NCBI GenBank assembly: GCA_905234755.1
Contig: CAJOIT010000011.1
Coordinates: 110,692 to 174,691 of the forward strand
Source: an uncultured Bacteroidales bacterium
GTDB taxonomy: Bacteria > Bacteroidota > Bacteroidia > Bacteroidales > ML635J-15
DNA length: 64,000 nucleotides
Direction of reading: 5' to 3'
In this document: piece after piece, positions 1 through 8,193 of the stretch
Position numbering within the stretch: position 1 is the stretch's first letter
Layout of the letters: each line of letters starts with the position of its first letter
The notes under the pieces: generated by a model
Told to the model about the DNA's origin: nothing
The model's database searches: none
The model's input: the letters and a program-made list of their open reading frames with translations, nothing else
Position numbers and translations under genes: made by a program

Positions 1-890
1 TATTGTCTTAGTTGTTTTGAAAACTCTGTGTTGGCGAAATGTCCTGGTCTTGTGGCTTCAATCCTTGCATTGAATCGGAATCCGCACAGAGCTAGGTCGC
101 CAATTATGTCGAGCAACTTATGCCGTGCTGGTTCGTTGTCGAACTGCAATTTTAAGTTGTTCAATATACCACCTTCTTGTGCTTTCATGCTATCCTTTCC
201 ACAAAGGGCAGCGATGCGGTCGTACTCGCTCTGTGGCAAAACTTTGTCAACTACAACTATAGCATTGTCGAGGTCTCCGCCCTTTATGAGGTTCATCTTG
301 AGCAAAGGTTCTATTTCGCTGAGGAAAACAAATGTCCTGCAACTTGCTATTTCTGTTGCAAAATTCGAAATGTCAATAAGTTCTGCTGTCTGAGGAGACA
401 TAGCCTTGCCATAGTCAACAAGAACCTTAACTGAATATTTGTCGGCTGGGTAAAGTGTTATTTCAGTTCCATTTTCGTTGGAATACTTCAAAGGTTCTTC
501 AATGTCAAGAACCTTTAAGTCGGCATCTTGTTCAACTAGTCCAACCTTTTTGTACTCTTCAACATAAAGTCTCGAACTGCCATCTAGGATTGGAACTTCC
601 GGTCCATCGATATGAAATTCGGCATTGTCGATGCCCATTGCGTATGTTGCTGCCATAAGGTGCTCGATGGTGCTTATGCTGACTCCATTTTCCTCTAAGG
701 TCGTACCTCTTGAAGTTGCATTGACATTGTCGGCAATAGCCTTTACATGAGGCTTCCCCTCCAAGTCAGTCCTTACAAAAACATATCCGCTATTGGGTTT
801 GGCAGGCTTCACTGTTAAGGTTGACATCTTCCCGAGATGCAATCCCATTCCGCTTAGGCTTATTTCTCCAGCTACAGTCTTCTGCTTCAT
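1..890 (-). CDS. lpxC: UDP-3-O-acyl-N-acetylglucosamine deacetylase LpxC (partial, C-terminus beyond window)
   Basis: Zinc deacetylase that commits UDP-3-O-acyl-GlcNAc to lipid A synthesis in the cytoplasm. About 296 codons are visible from an ATG at 890 (MKQKTVAGEISLSGMGLH); the frame is still open at base 1. LpxC signatures are clear: the zinc-binding TIEHLMAATYAMGIDN segment near residue 75 and HKLLDIIGDLALCG near residue 260, which holds the second zinc His and Asp. In Bacteroidota LpxC is usually fused to FabZ (3-hydroxyacyl-ACP dehydratase), so a fusion beyond the edge is likely but not seen. The gene follows rnc by about 70 bp and appears to have its own promoter. Family identity is certain; the C-terminal architecture is inference. 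Confidence 0.93.
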   Translation of the reverse strand, partial: MKQKTVAGEISLSGMGLHLGKMSTLTVKPAKPNSGYVFVRTDLEGKPHVKAIADNVNATSRGTTLEENGVSISTIEHLMAATYAMGIDNAEFHIDGPEVPILDGSSRLYVEEYKKVGLVEQDADLKVLDIEEPLKYSNENGTEITLYPADKYSVKVLVDYGKAMSPQTAELIDISNFATEIASCRTFVFLSEIEPLLKMNLIKGGDLDNAIVVVDKVLPQSEYDRIAALCGKDSMKAQEGGILNNLKLQFDNEPARHKLLDIIGDLALCGFRFNARIEATRPGHFANTEFSKQLRQ

Positions 891-911
891 TACATAAGTT
901 AAAAAATCGTG

Positions 912-919
912 CAAAGTTA
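912..919 (-). promoter_or_regulatory. lpxC promoter -7 element
   Basis: On the minus strand this reads TAACTTTG, a perfect match to the Bacteroidota -7 consensus TAnnTTTG, 21 bp upstream of the lpxC ATG. No convincing TTG lies at the -33 position; that place is taken by the ACCGAAAA/TTTTCGGT inverted repeat at 937-955 just downstream of rnc, which may act as an rnc 3' hairpin, although it has no T-run. Confidence 0.5.
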
Positions 920-959
920 GCATTTATTTGCGAATACCGAAAAACTTTTTTCGGTGTAG

Positions 960-1679
960 CTATTCTCTGCCCAAGAATTTAAGTGCTTCGTAAGATGCTT
1001 TTTGCTCTGCTTCTTTTTTTGTCCAGCCCTTGCCTGTTGATACAAACTTATCGTTTATACATATTTCCGTGACGAAATGGTATAGTTTCTCGCACGACTC
1101 CATGCTCTCAAAAGTATCGATTACGAGAGGAAATTTTTCTTTTTGAGAATATTGTAATAACCGCGACTTATAATCGCTGTTGTGCTTCATCAGGTTATCG
1201 ACATCGAAGAAACGGATGAAAATATTTCTTACAAATTTTTCACATTCCTTATAACCACGGTCCATGTATATAGCGCCAACCAATGCTTCGAACGAGTTGC
1301 CTGTAATATTTTTCTCGTCGTTGTTTTTCGATTCCTTGTATTGCATGAATCGTTTCAGTTCGAGTTCGGATGCCACGCGGTTAAGGCTTTTGCGGCTAAC
1401 GAGCATGGAACGCAAAACAGTAAGTATGCCTTCGGGTGCATTCGGATATTTCTCGTAGAGCATCGAACTGGCAATCGTGCTTATTACAGAGTCACCGAGA
1501 AACTCCAAGCGCTCGTTGTTGTAACGGATTTCCTTTTGCTTCAAGTTTGCCGAAGCGTGGCGCAAAGCCATTTTATAATGCATGATTTCCTTGGGTTTGA
1601 ATCCAAGAAATCTTTCGAGCTGCTTCCTTAATTTTTCATCCTTGGGATTTCTCTTCCTAAAAAGAAAGGATAGAAACAT
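960..1679 (-). CDS. rnc: Ribonuclease III
   Basis: Endoribonuclease that cleaves double-stranded RNA, mainly rRNA precursors and structured mRNAs. The 239-residue protein has the catalytic signature NNERLEFLGDSVIS near residues 54-67 (Glu and Asp metal ligands), a second acidic motif NSFEALVGAIYMD near residue 128, and a C-terminal double-stranded-RNA-binding domain (residues ~165-238) ending in KKEAEQKASYEALKFL. Length is normal for the family. The ATG at 1679 overlaps the fabF stop as TAATG, so translation is probably coupled. The order acpP-fabF-rnc is widely conserved in bacteria. Confidence 0.97.
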   Translation of the reverse strand: MFLSFLFRKRNPKDEKLRKQLERFLGFKPKEIMHYKMALRHASANLKQKEIRYNNERLEFLGDSVISTIASSMLYEKYPNAPEGILTVLRSMLVSRKSLNRVASELELKRFMQYKESKNNDEKNITGNSFEALVGAIYMDRGYKECEKFVRNIFIRFFDVDNLMKHNSDYKSRLLQYSQKEKFPLVIDTFESMESCEKLYHFVTEICINDKFVSTGKGWTKKEAEQKASYEALKFLGRE

Positions 1680-2929
1680 TATTTGTCCATTTTTTTGAAA
1701 ATGATGGATGTATTGTGTCCGCTGAATCCGAATGCGTTCGACATGGCGTAGTCAACATTACGGGTTTGAGCCTTATGTAAGGTAAGGTTCAAGTTACGGT
1801 CAATTTTCTCGTCGAATTGTTTATGGTTTATCGTCGGAGGCACAATGCTTTCGTTTATAGAGAAGATGCAGAACATGGATTCGATTGCACCTGCAGCTCC
1901 TAAAAGATGTCCTACTTCCGACTTTGTTGAACTGATGTTCAGTTTGTATGCATGTTCGCCAAAAACTTTCTGGATTGCAATTATTTCTGGCAAGTCGCCG
2001 ATAGGCGTTGATGTTGCATGTGCATTGATGTAGTCGATTTTGTCAGGATTGATACCTGCATTCTTCAATGCGTTTGTCATGGCAATTACACCGCCAAGTC
2101 CTTCGGGATGAGGTGCAGTAATATGGTAGGCATCGGCTGAAAGGCCAATACCCACTATTTCTGCATAAATTTTTGCACCGCGCTCCAAGGCATGTTCGTA
2201 TTCCTCGAGCACTAATGCACAACCACCTTCGCCCATCACGAATCCGTCGCGCGTAGCACAGAACGGGCGTGATGCCGACAGGTATTCATCGTTGTTTTTC
2301 GACATAGCCTGCATCGACTGGAAACCTTCCATTCCGACTTCGTTAACCGATGCTTCGGAACCGCCAGTGACAATCATGTCGGCCATATTAAGACGGATAA
2401 GGTTTACAGAATCGATTATAGCATTTGCCGATGAAGCACATGCCGATACAGTATTGTAGTTCGGCCCCATAAGTCCATACCTTATTGATATTGTTCCGGC
2501 TGCGATGTCGGCTATCATCTTTGGTATAAAGAAGGGAGAGAACCGCGAAACTGCACTGCCTGCATAATCTAATATTTCACCGAAAATTGTATTTGAACCG
2601 CCGATTCCCGATGCCCAAATAACTCCAGCTCTTGTCTTGTCGATGGTATCTAAATCGATATTGCTGTCCTTAATGGCTTCGTCGGAGGATATCAGGGCAA
2701 ACTGGCAGAATCTGTCGAGCTTGCGAAGTTCCTTGCGGTCGAAATATTGTTCGGGCTTGAAATTCTTAACTGTGCAAGCAAACTTGGTCTTTGAAGTAGA
2801 GGTGTCGTATGTATCTATAAGTGCAGCCCCGCTGACACCGTCCTTGACATTGTTCCATGTCTCACGACTTGTCAGACCTACGGGCGATATTGCGCCCATA
2901 CCGGTTACTACAACCCTCTTTAACTCCAT
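1679..2929 (-). CDS. fabF: Beta-ketoacyl-ACP synthase II
   Basis: Condensing enzyme of type II fatty-acid synthesis; it extends acyl-ACP with malonyl-ACP in the cytoplasm. The 416 residues show the complete thiolase-fold active site: nucleophile Cys164 in TVSACASSAN, the first His in NAHATSTPIGD (about residue 304), and Lys/His in KSEVGHLLGAAGA (about residues 336-341). The ATG at 2929 lies 3 bp after the acpP stop, so the acyl carrier and its synthase are co-expressed. Length and motifs are standard; nothing is missing. Confidence 0.97.
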   Translation of the reverse strand: MELKRVVVTGMGAISPVGLTSRETWNNVKDGVSGAALIDTYDTSTSKTKFACTVKNFKPEQYFDRKELRKLDRFCQFALISSDEAIKDSNIDLDTIDKTRAGVIWASGIGGSNTIFGEILDYAGSAVSRFSPFFIPKMIADIAAGTISIRYGLMGPNYNTVSACASSANAIIDSVNLIRLNMADMIVTGGSEASVNEVGMEGFQSMQAMSKNNDEYLSASRPFCATRDGFVMGEGGCALVLEEYEHALERGAKIYAEIVGIGLSADAYHITAPHPEGLGGVIAMTNALKNAGINPDKIDYINAHATSTPIGDLPEIIAIQKVFGEHAYKLNISSTKSEVGHLLGAAGAIESMFCIFSINESIVPPTINHKQFDEKIDRNLNLTLHKAQTRNVDYAMSNAFGFSGHNTSIIFKKMDK

Positions 2930-2932
2930 AAA

Positions 2933-3172
2933 TTATTTCTGCAATTGTGCTTCTATGTAGGCTATTGCAGCACCTACTGTTGTAAGATTTTCTGCTTCTG
3001 TATCAGGAATTTCAACACCAAATTCTTTTTCGAATTCCATTGTCAATTCAACTGTATCCAACGAATCAGCACCCAAATCGGAAATGAAACTTGCTTCCGG
3101 TGTTACTTCGGCTTCGTCAACGCCCAATTTCTCAACGATAATACTTTTTACTCTAGATGCAATGTCTGACAT
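2933..3172 (-). CDS. acpP: Acyl carrier protein
   Basis: Small acidic carrier of growing acyl chains in fatty-acid and lipid A synthesis. The 79 residues contain the phosphopantetheine attachment motif [12 protein letters not shown], with the modified Ser near residue 36. It is the first gene of the acpP-fabF-rnc unit and diverges from purN across a 155-bp AT-rich gap. I found no perfect promoter element for it; TATTTTG in the gap on the minus strand is one base short of the consensus. Confidence 0.97.
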   Translation of the reverse strand: MSDIASRVKSIIVEKLGVDEAEVTPEASFISDLGADSLDTVELTMEFEKEFGVEIPDTEAENLTTVGAAIAYIEAQLQK

Positions 3173-3265
3173 AAATCGTAAATTTTAGTTAATAAAAATC
3201 ATTAAAAAAAAATCGGTGCAAAATAACTAAATACATTTTAGATAGTCAAACTTTTTTAATTCTTT

Positions 3266-3297
3266 TTTGCCATTGCCATTTTTTTTGATGTACTTTG
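3266..3297 (+). promoter_or_regulatory. Possible purN promoter
   Basis: TTTG at 3266-3269 and TACTTTG at 3291-3297 are 21 bp apart and sit 30 bp before the purN ATG. The -7 half is one base short of TAnnTTTG, so the match is imperfect. An AAAGGA ribosome-binding-like sequence follows at about 3316-3321. Confidence 0.35.
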
Positions 3298-3327
3298 CAT
3301 TGATAATCAAACATAAAGGACACAACA

Positions 3328-3909
3328 ATGGACAAAATGATAAGAATTGCGCTATTTGCCTCTGGCTCAGGAACTAATGTCGAAAACATAGCAAATTACT
3401 TCAATGGGAAAACCACAGCAAAACCTGTCTGTGTACTCTGCAATAAGCCCGATGCCTTCGTACTTGAGCGTGCAAAACGCCTAAACCTCGATTCAATGAC
3501 ATTCAACCGAGCCGATTTCAATGATGGGAAAAGGATAATGGATTACCTCGCAAAGCATGACATCGACATGATAGTTCTAGCCGGATTCCTCTGGCTGGTT
3601 CCGCAATACCTAATTGATGCTTATCCAAGCCGAATCGTAAATATACATCCTGCGCTATTGCCCAAGTTTGGCGGAAAGGGAATGTACGGCATGCATGTAC
3701 ACGAAGCAGTTAAGCAAAGCGGAGAAACCGAAACTGGAATTACCATCCACCTGATTGACGGCAACTACGACAAGGGCAGTACAGTCTTTCAGGCAAAGGT
3801 TGCAATTGACCCGTCAGACTCTCCAGACGACATTGCCAACAAGGTTCATGCGCTTGAATACAAGCATTATCCTGAAGTTATAGAAGAGATTGCAAAGAAA
3901 ATCAAATAA
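3328..3909 (+). CDS. purN: Phosphoribosylglycinamide formyltransferase
   Basis: Transfers a formyl group from 10-formyltetrahydrofolate to GAR in purine biosynthesis. The 193-residue protein begins with the GAR-binding ALFASGSGTNVENI loop, has the folate-site motif VNIHPALLPKFGGKGMYG (catalytic His near residue 110) and the catalytic Asp in HLIDGNYDKG. Length is standard for PurN and much shorter than the unrelated PurT. It stands alone on the plus strand, divergent from acpP; the 104 bp that follow hold no recognisable feature. Confidence 0.96.
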   Translation: MDKMIRIALFASGSGTNVENIANYFNGKTTAKPVCVLCNKPDAFVLERAKRLNLDSMTFNRADFNDGKRIMDYLAKHDIDMIVLAGFLWLVPQYLIDAYPSRIVNIHPALLPKFGGKGMYGMHVHEAVKQSGETETGITIHLIDGNYDKGSTVFQAKVAIDPSDSPDDIANKVHALEYKHYPEVIEEIAKKIK

Positions 3910-4013
3910 AGCTTCCAAACTAGACACCTATGTTTGCTTGCATAATGCAGGCTTATTTTAGCAAACCCATAACAGCCACATAAAATCTGACAACAAGATA
4001 TTTTTGAAATCCA

Positions 4014-5438
4014 TTATTTCTTTCTCTTCTGATTTTCGATTATCTTAAAGAGATATTTTTCAAAATTTTCGGCAGGCGATGGTGCAGGAGACATTACCAA
4101 TACACCCTTAGGATCTATTAAATAATAGGTAGGATATGCTCTTACCTTGTAGTCGGATATTACCTTGCTGTTTACATCGGCAAAAAGGAAAGTCCAATTG
4201 AGTGAATTGTCGGCAATAAACTTTTTAGCCTTCTCCCTGTCGCTGTCGGTAAGGATTGTAACAAATATGCATAGCCCCTTATAGCGGTTGTATACGCGCT
4301 TCAGCACATCAAACTCGGCAGCGGAAGAATAAGTCTGCGTATTGGCGAACTGAAGATAGAGATATTTTCCCTTGAAATCGTTGAGCGACAACATGTTGTC
4401 CATTGTGTCGGGAAGTTCAAAAGGCAAGGCTACTGTCCCCTTTGCCATAGTAAGCGAATTGTCGGCAATATTCTGAGCAATTTGCTGATGAATTGGATAT
4501 TCCGTTGTGATATAAAGCGAGTCAAGTGTCAGCAAGAGCGGAAGCCACTGCAGGTTGTCGTTAGCAAAGGCATCGTTCAGACCTTTAAGCATGACGAGTT
4601 CGCGGAATTGCTTGCGCTTATGCTTGGGATTAGACCCGATAAGTTTGTGAAGCAACGAAATGCTATGTCCGTATGTTATAACCCTATACAAATCGGCACC
4701 GCCAGGCGAAACAAGGTAGTTGTCGAAATAGTTGTTGTAAATCGAGTTGAAAAGATCCATGTAGGCTGGATTGTCATATAATATTTCCTTGTTCGAGTAG
4801 TAGGAATAAACCAATGCGGATTCGTATTCGCGCTTTGTAACCATTTCCTTTAGCGCGGCAATGCGATAACGCCTATACTGCTGGAAATAAGTATTGTTGC
4901 ATTTCTTATAACGGGCATTAATGTTATTTATAAAGGTATCAACATCGGTTTTCAACCCTTTGATATACAAATCTTCCATTCGGAGGTCGTAGTAGCGGTT
5001 GAAATAGTAGTCGAAGTCCATGATAAGATAATTGAGGTCGGTATCCTTCATGTTCTTAATGCCGAGATGCATTTCTGTAGGTTCGAAATACGAATTGAAA
5101 AGTTCGGCATTTGTTCTCTCAACATATTCGGGCAATACGATTTCATAATTGCCATCCGGCTCGGCATAAAAATACACATAGTACACGCCAAATTCGGCGA
5201 ACAAGTATGTAATTCTGTCGATTCCGAAACTAGCATCAAAATTTCCCTCGGCATCTACCTTCAAGCGGAAAACTTCTTCTTTCATGTAAGTTATCCTGTC
5301 CTGATAACGGTAAAACACCAGTTCGCTATTGGCATACTCCTTGGCTGACCCAAATACATGGGTTGCATAGACAGATGAAGCCGAAAATCCCAGCAGGCAA
5401 AGCGAGCACAGCAAAATTTTCCTTAAATATTCACGCAT
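4014..5438 (-). CDS. Secreted thioredoxin-fold protein lacking the CXXC pair
   Basis: A 474-residue protein with an N-terminal signal peptide (MREYLRKILLCSLCLLGF..., cleavage after about residue 25), a helical or unclassified middle region, and a C-terminal TlpA/AhpC-like thioredoxin fold at about residues 340-470. The fold is recognised from KGKYLYLQFANT, the IFVTILTDSD strand and the cis-Pro segment VRAYPTYYLIDPKG. Where TlpA-like proteins carry WCxPC, this one reads ANTQTYSSAAE, with no cysteine, so it is unlikely to be a thiol oxidoreductase. I place the start at the ATG at 5438 because a TTG 18 bases upstream would lie about at the transcription start of the promoter at 5461-5489. Role unknown; periplasmic or envelope-located by its signal. 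Confidence 0.75.
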   Translation of the reverse strand: MREYLRKILLCSLCLLGFSASSVYATHVFGSAKEYANSELVFYRYQDRITYMKEEVFRLKVDAEGNFDASFGIDRITYLFAEFGVYYVYFYAEPDGNYEIVLPEYVERTNAELFNSYFEPTEMHLGIKNMKDTDLNYLIMDFDYYFNRYYDLRMEDLYIKGLKTDVDTFINNINARYKKCNNTYFQQYRRYRIAALKEMVTKREYESALVYSYYSNKEILYDNPAYMDLFNSIYNNYFDNYLVSPGGADLYRVITYGHSISLLHKLIGSNPKHKRKQFRELVMLKGLNDAFANDNLQWLPLLLTLDSLYITTEYPIHQQIAQNIADNSLTMAKGTVALPFELPDTMDNMLSLNDFKGKYLYLQFANTQTYSSAAEFDVLKRVYNRYKGLCIFVTILTDSDREKAKKFIADNSLNWTFLFADVNSKVISDYKVRAYPTYYLIDPKGVLVMSPAPSPAENFEKYLFKIIENQKRKK

Positions 5439-5460
5439 AATATCAGTTTTTTCCAAAATG

Positions 5461-5489
5461 CAAAACTAAAATTTATGTTTAAACCACAA
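5461..5489 (-). promoter_or_regulatory. Promoter of the thioredoxin-fold gene
   Basis: On the minus strand TTG (5487-5489), an 18-bp spacer and TAGTTTTG (5461-5468) make a full match to the Bacteroidota promoter type. The predicted transcript starts near 5455, giving a leader of about 17 nt to the ATG at 5438. Confidence 0.65.
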
Positions 5490-5519
5490 TGCAATATCAT
5501 GTCAAATTTATAAAACATG

Positions 5520-5745
5520 GGATGTTAAAGGAAGGTTTATGTGGGCAAAAGCCGTTTCTGTGGCTACGCCGTTTGAAAGTTTCTAAGTTTGGCTTACGCC
5601 GAGCTAAAGGTTAACTTCGTTGAGGGCTACTTGTGCTGAGCCGCCCCCCTGAGCCTGTCGAAGGGAAGTCGAAGTACGCCGTTCACGTTGTTTGAAGGTT
5701 CAATGATTCGATGATTCGGATGTTCATGTGTTCAATGATTCAAAA
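5520..5745. repeat. Degenerate dispersed intergenic repeat (GCTACGCCG / GAGCCTGTCGAAG family)
   Basis: Noncoding patchwork of short motifs seen again at 7957-8135, 45717-45830 and 63430-63770: tggctacgccgttt, tacgccgagctaaaggtt, gagcctgtcgaag, and a run of ttcaatgattcgatgattc heptamer-like units (5698-5740). The rest of this 570-bp gap, 5746-6011, is very AT-rich and I see no gene, RNA or promoter in it. Confidence 0.6.
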
Positions 5746-6011
5746 AAATTATTTATAATATATCATTTAAAATCAATGTATTAGGTTTGATTTTTGATTT
5801 TTTATTGTTTTTGCAAAAAAAGCCTAATGTACAACCCAACAATATGTTCAAACAAATATAATAATTATATATTATGCAATTTTTGGTTGATATATATGTA
5901 ATTTTTGTGTTAAAAATGTAAAATTTTGCTTTGTTGTGAAAAAAAATGAATATACCTTTGTCGTCGATTTCGCATTCTTCATTAGTGAAATATTATTGTT
6001 CGACATTCAAT

Positions 6012-6043
6012 ACAAAAGGAAGCCCCCAAGGACTTCCTTTTGT
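6012..6043 (-). terminator. Rho-independent terminator of the nifU-like/GGGtGRT unit
   Basis: Perfect 11-bp stem (ACAAAAGGAAG at 6012-6022, CTTCCTTTTGT at 6033-6043) with a 10-nt loop, 21 bp past the GGGtGRT stop codon on the minus strand. The stem itself provides the U-rich 3' side. Confidence 0.7.
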
Positions 6044-6064
6044 TGCTTTTATGCCTGCATGAAA

Positions 6065-7075
6065 TTACTTTTTCATTGCTTCCTCAACCGATACGGCTAC
6101 GGCTACTGTTGCGCCAACCATTGGGTTGTTGCCCATACCGAGGAACCCCATCATCTCGACATGAGCCGGAACAGATGAAGAACCTGCAAACTGAGCATCG
6201 GAATGCATACGCCCCATTGTGTCGGTCATACCGTATGATGCGGGACCAGCTGCCATGTTATCAGGATGAAGTGTACGGCCTGTTCCGCCACCTGATGCAA
6301 CCGAAAAATATTTCTTACCAGCAAGTATTCTTTCCTTCTTGTAGGTTCCTGCAACCGGGTGCTGGAAACGAGTCGGGTTGGTAGAGTTGCCAGTTATCGA
6401 CACATCAACATCTTCCTTCCACATTATTGCAACACCTTCGCGAACATCATCGGCACCATAGCAGTTGACCTTTGCGCGCGGTCCGTTGGAATAAGCCTTG
6501 CGTCGTACTTCCTTAAGTTCTCCGCTGTAGTAGTCGAACTCGGTCTGCACATATGTGAAACCGTTGATACGCGAAATTATCATTGCAGCATCCTTGCCAA
6601 GTCCGTTGAGGATAACGCGAAGCGGATTCTTGCGAACCTTATTTGCCATTTCAGCAATCTTAATTGCACCTTCGGCAGCCGCAAAAGATTCGTGGCCTGC
6701 GAGGAAAGCAAAGCACTGGGTTTCTTCGCTCAACAGACGAGCGGCCAAGTTGCCGTGTCCGCGACCTACCTTGCGGTCATCGGCTACAGAACCTTTTATG
6801 CAGAATGCCTGCAGACCTTCACCGATTGCCTCAGCAGCTTCAGCAGCAGTCTTGCATCCTTTCTTGATTGCTATTGATGCGCCAACTACATAAGCCCACT
6901 TTGCGTTCTCGAAGCAGATGTTCTGTGTCTGTTCGCATTCGAGGTATGGGTCGATTCCGTACTGGTCGCATATCTTGTTTGCTTCTTCAATAGAAGCTAT
7001 GCCGTATGAGTTGAGAACTTTGGTAATATTCTCCATGCGGCGTTCTTGACTTTCAAATTTTACTTCTCTTAACAT
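6065..7075 (-). CDS. GGGtGRT protein (function unknown)
   Basis: A 336-residue soluble protein without signal peptide or membrane segment. It belongs to the family named for its SGGGTGRTLHPDN motif, found here near residue 260, and it also has the conserved GRGHGNLAARLLSEETQ and AFLAGHESFAAAEGAI segments. The family is known mainly from anaerobes and has no established activity. It is the second gene of a two-gene unit, 36 bp after an IscU/NifU-like scaffold, which suggests a role in iron-sulfur or related metal-cofactor handling (inference). I chose the ATG at 7075; a TTG nine bases upstream is also in frame but has no better context. Only two of the first 60 residues are cysteines, so it is not an obvious Fe-S protein itself. 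Confidence 0.85.
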   Translation of the reverse strand: MLREVKFESQERRMENITKVLNSYGIASIEEANKICDQYGIDPYLECEQTQNICFENAKWAYVVGASIAIKKGCKTAAEAAEAIGEGLQAFCIKGSVADDRKVGRGHGNLAARLLSEETQCFAFLAGHESFAAAEGAIKIAEMANKVRKNPLRVILNGLGKDAAMIISRINGFTYVQTEFDYYSGELKEVRRKAYSNGPRAKVNCYGADDVREGVAIMWKEDVDVSITGNSTNPTRFQHPVAGTYKKERILAGKKYFSVASGGGTGRTLHPDNMAAGPASYGMTDTMGRMHSDAQFAGSSSVPAHVEMMGFLGMGNNPMVGATVAVAVSVEEAMKK

Positions 7076-7111
7076 AATTGCCAATTTTTTATTGGTTTGT
7101 AAATTCTATGT

Positions 7112-7813
7112 TTATTCGATTCTTGGGTCAATGAATTTCACTGCGCCCTGTTCCTTTGAGAAACGACCATAACTTGCAGTTGCCTTCTTGAGAGCTTCGT
7201 TGGCATCGGTACCTTTCTTTATAAGGTCCATCATAACACCGAGGCGAACAAATTCGTAACCACATACCTCATCGTCTTCGTCGAGAGCAATCTTGGTAAC
7301 ATAACCTTCTGCCATTTCGAGGTAGCGAACGCCTTTTTCTTTGGTAGCAAACATTGTTGCAATCTGCGAACGAAGTCCCTTGCCCAAGTCTTCGAGTCCA
7401 GCACCAATTACAAGTCCTCCTTCGGAGAATGCCGACTGGGTACGACCATAAACAATTTGCAAGAAAAGTTCACGCATTGCGGTATTGATAGCATCGCATA
7501 CGAGGTCGGTGTTGAGAGCTTCGAGCAAAGTCTTTCCTACGAGGATTTCGCCAGCCATAGCTGCCGAATGTGTCATTCCCGAGCATCCGATGGTTTCAAC
7601 CAATGCTTCCTCAATAATACCATCCTTTACGTTGAGCGTAAGTTTGCAGGCTCCCTGCTGTGGTGCACACCAGCCGATGCCGTGTGTCAAGCCTGATATG
7701 TCCTTTACTTCCTTGACCTTTACCCATTTGCCTTCTTCTGGAATGGGAGCCGGACCATGGTTTGGACCTTTTTTCACGCAACACATATGTTGCACTTCGT
7801 GTGAGTAAATCAT
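7112..7813 (-). CDS. NifU/IscU-like iron-sulfur cluster assembly scaffold homologue
   Basis: A 233-residue cytoplasmic protein with an IscU-like core. Three cysteines lie where scaffold proteins bind the cluster: Cys49 in GIGWCAPQQ, Cys56 in GACKLTLNV and Cys77 in ETIGCSGMTHSAAMAGEIL. A CC pair at residues 11-12 is extra. The protein is longer than classical IscU (about 130 aa), with an additional C-terminal half. It is first in an operon with the GGGtGRT gene and has a promoter with a perfect -7 box whose predicted start is covered by an 18-bp dyad. The pairing is a known gene neighbourhood in anaerobes; its physiological role is not known to me. Confidence 0.82.
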   Translation of the reverse strand: MIYSHEVQHMCCVKKGPNHGPAPIPEEGKWVKVKEVKDISGLTHGIGWCAPQQGACKLTLNVKDGIIEEALVETIGCSGMTHSAAMAGEILVGKTLLEALNTDLVCDAINTAMRELFLQIVYGRTQSAFSEGGLVIGAGLEDLGKGLRSQIATMFATKEKGVRYLEMAEGYVTKIALDEDDEVCGYEFVRLGVMMDLIKKGTDANEALKKATASYGRFSKEQGAVKFIDPRIE

Positions 7814-7855
7814 AAATCGTAATATTTTAAATGTTAGCAGTTTGAGTTACATCAT

Positions 7856-7882
7856 AAAAAAAATAATAGTCTTCCGACTATT
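7856..7882 (-). promoter_or_regulatory. Dyad at the nifU-like transcription start (operator or start-proximal terminator)
   Basis: AATAGTC (7865-7871), TTCC loop, GACTATT (7876-7882) is a perfect 7-bp inverted repeat that begins one base after the -7 box. On the minus strand it is followed by eight T residues (7863-7856). It could be an operator over +1 or, if transcription begins early enough, an intrinsic terminator. Confidence 0.5.
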
Positions 7883-7883
7883 G

Positions 7884-7891
7884 CAAAAATA
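7884..7891 (-). promoter_or_regulatory. Promoter -7 element of the nifU-like unit
   Basis: Minus strand TATTTTTG is a perfect TAnnTTTG match, 70 bp upstream of the ATG at 7813. The -33 region is only T-rich (TTTTAT), without a TTG. Confidence 0.5.
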
Positions 7892-7956
7892 TGTAAAATT
7901 TTAGCATAAAATGTTGTATAGCATATCATGATATGCCTATTTTTTAACAACCCCTG

Positions 7957-8135
7957 TTAATGGCTACGCCAGATTGGCGCTGACGCAGTTTCTAGGTTTG
8001 AATGGCTGGCGCCGTTTCTAATTGTTTCTGGGTTTCTGTGGGCTGCTTCGACAAGCTCACTTCGAGAACCTTGTTTCGGCTACTGCTCAACACATCGCAG
8101 TGCATAGCAGCACAAGTGCGCCCGTTTCTGAGTTA
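7957..8135. repeat. Degenerate dispersed intergenic repeat, second copy
   Basis: Noncoding patchwork with ggctacgccag, several cgccgtttctaa-like pieces and gcttcgacaagctcacttcg (a GAGCCTGTCGAAG-type unit on the opposite strand). Related patchworks lie at 5520-5745, 45717-45830 and 63430-63770. It fills most of the 380-bp gap between the nifU-like gene and the end of the giant gene. Confidence 0.55.
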
Positions 8136-8144
8136 CAAGTTGTT

Positions 8145-8185
8145 CAAAATATGCATGGGCAGGTTTTAAACCAACCCATACATAT
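8145..8185 (-). terminator. Probable terminator of the giant surface-protein gene
   Basis: An 11-bp stem with one G-U pair (8149-8159 with 8175-8185), with an inner GGTTTAAAACC, begins 9 bp past the stop at 8194. It is followed on the minus strand by TTTTG. The T-run is short, so efficiency is uncertain. Confidence 0.5.
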
Positions 8186-8193
8186 CAAACATT

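Noticed and set aside
5936..6178. Open frame over the end of the GGGtGRT gene and its terminator
   Set aside because: It runs through the terminator hairpin and antisense to a well-supported gene.
7082..7084. TTG as start of the GGGtGRT protein
   Set aside because: The ATG nine bases downstream is the simpler start and gives a normal family length.
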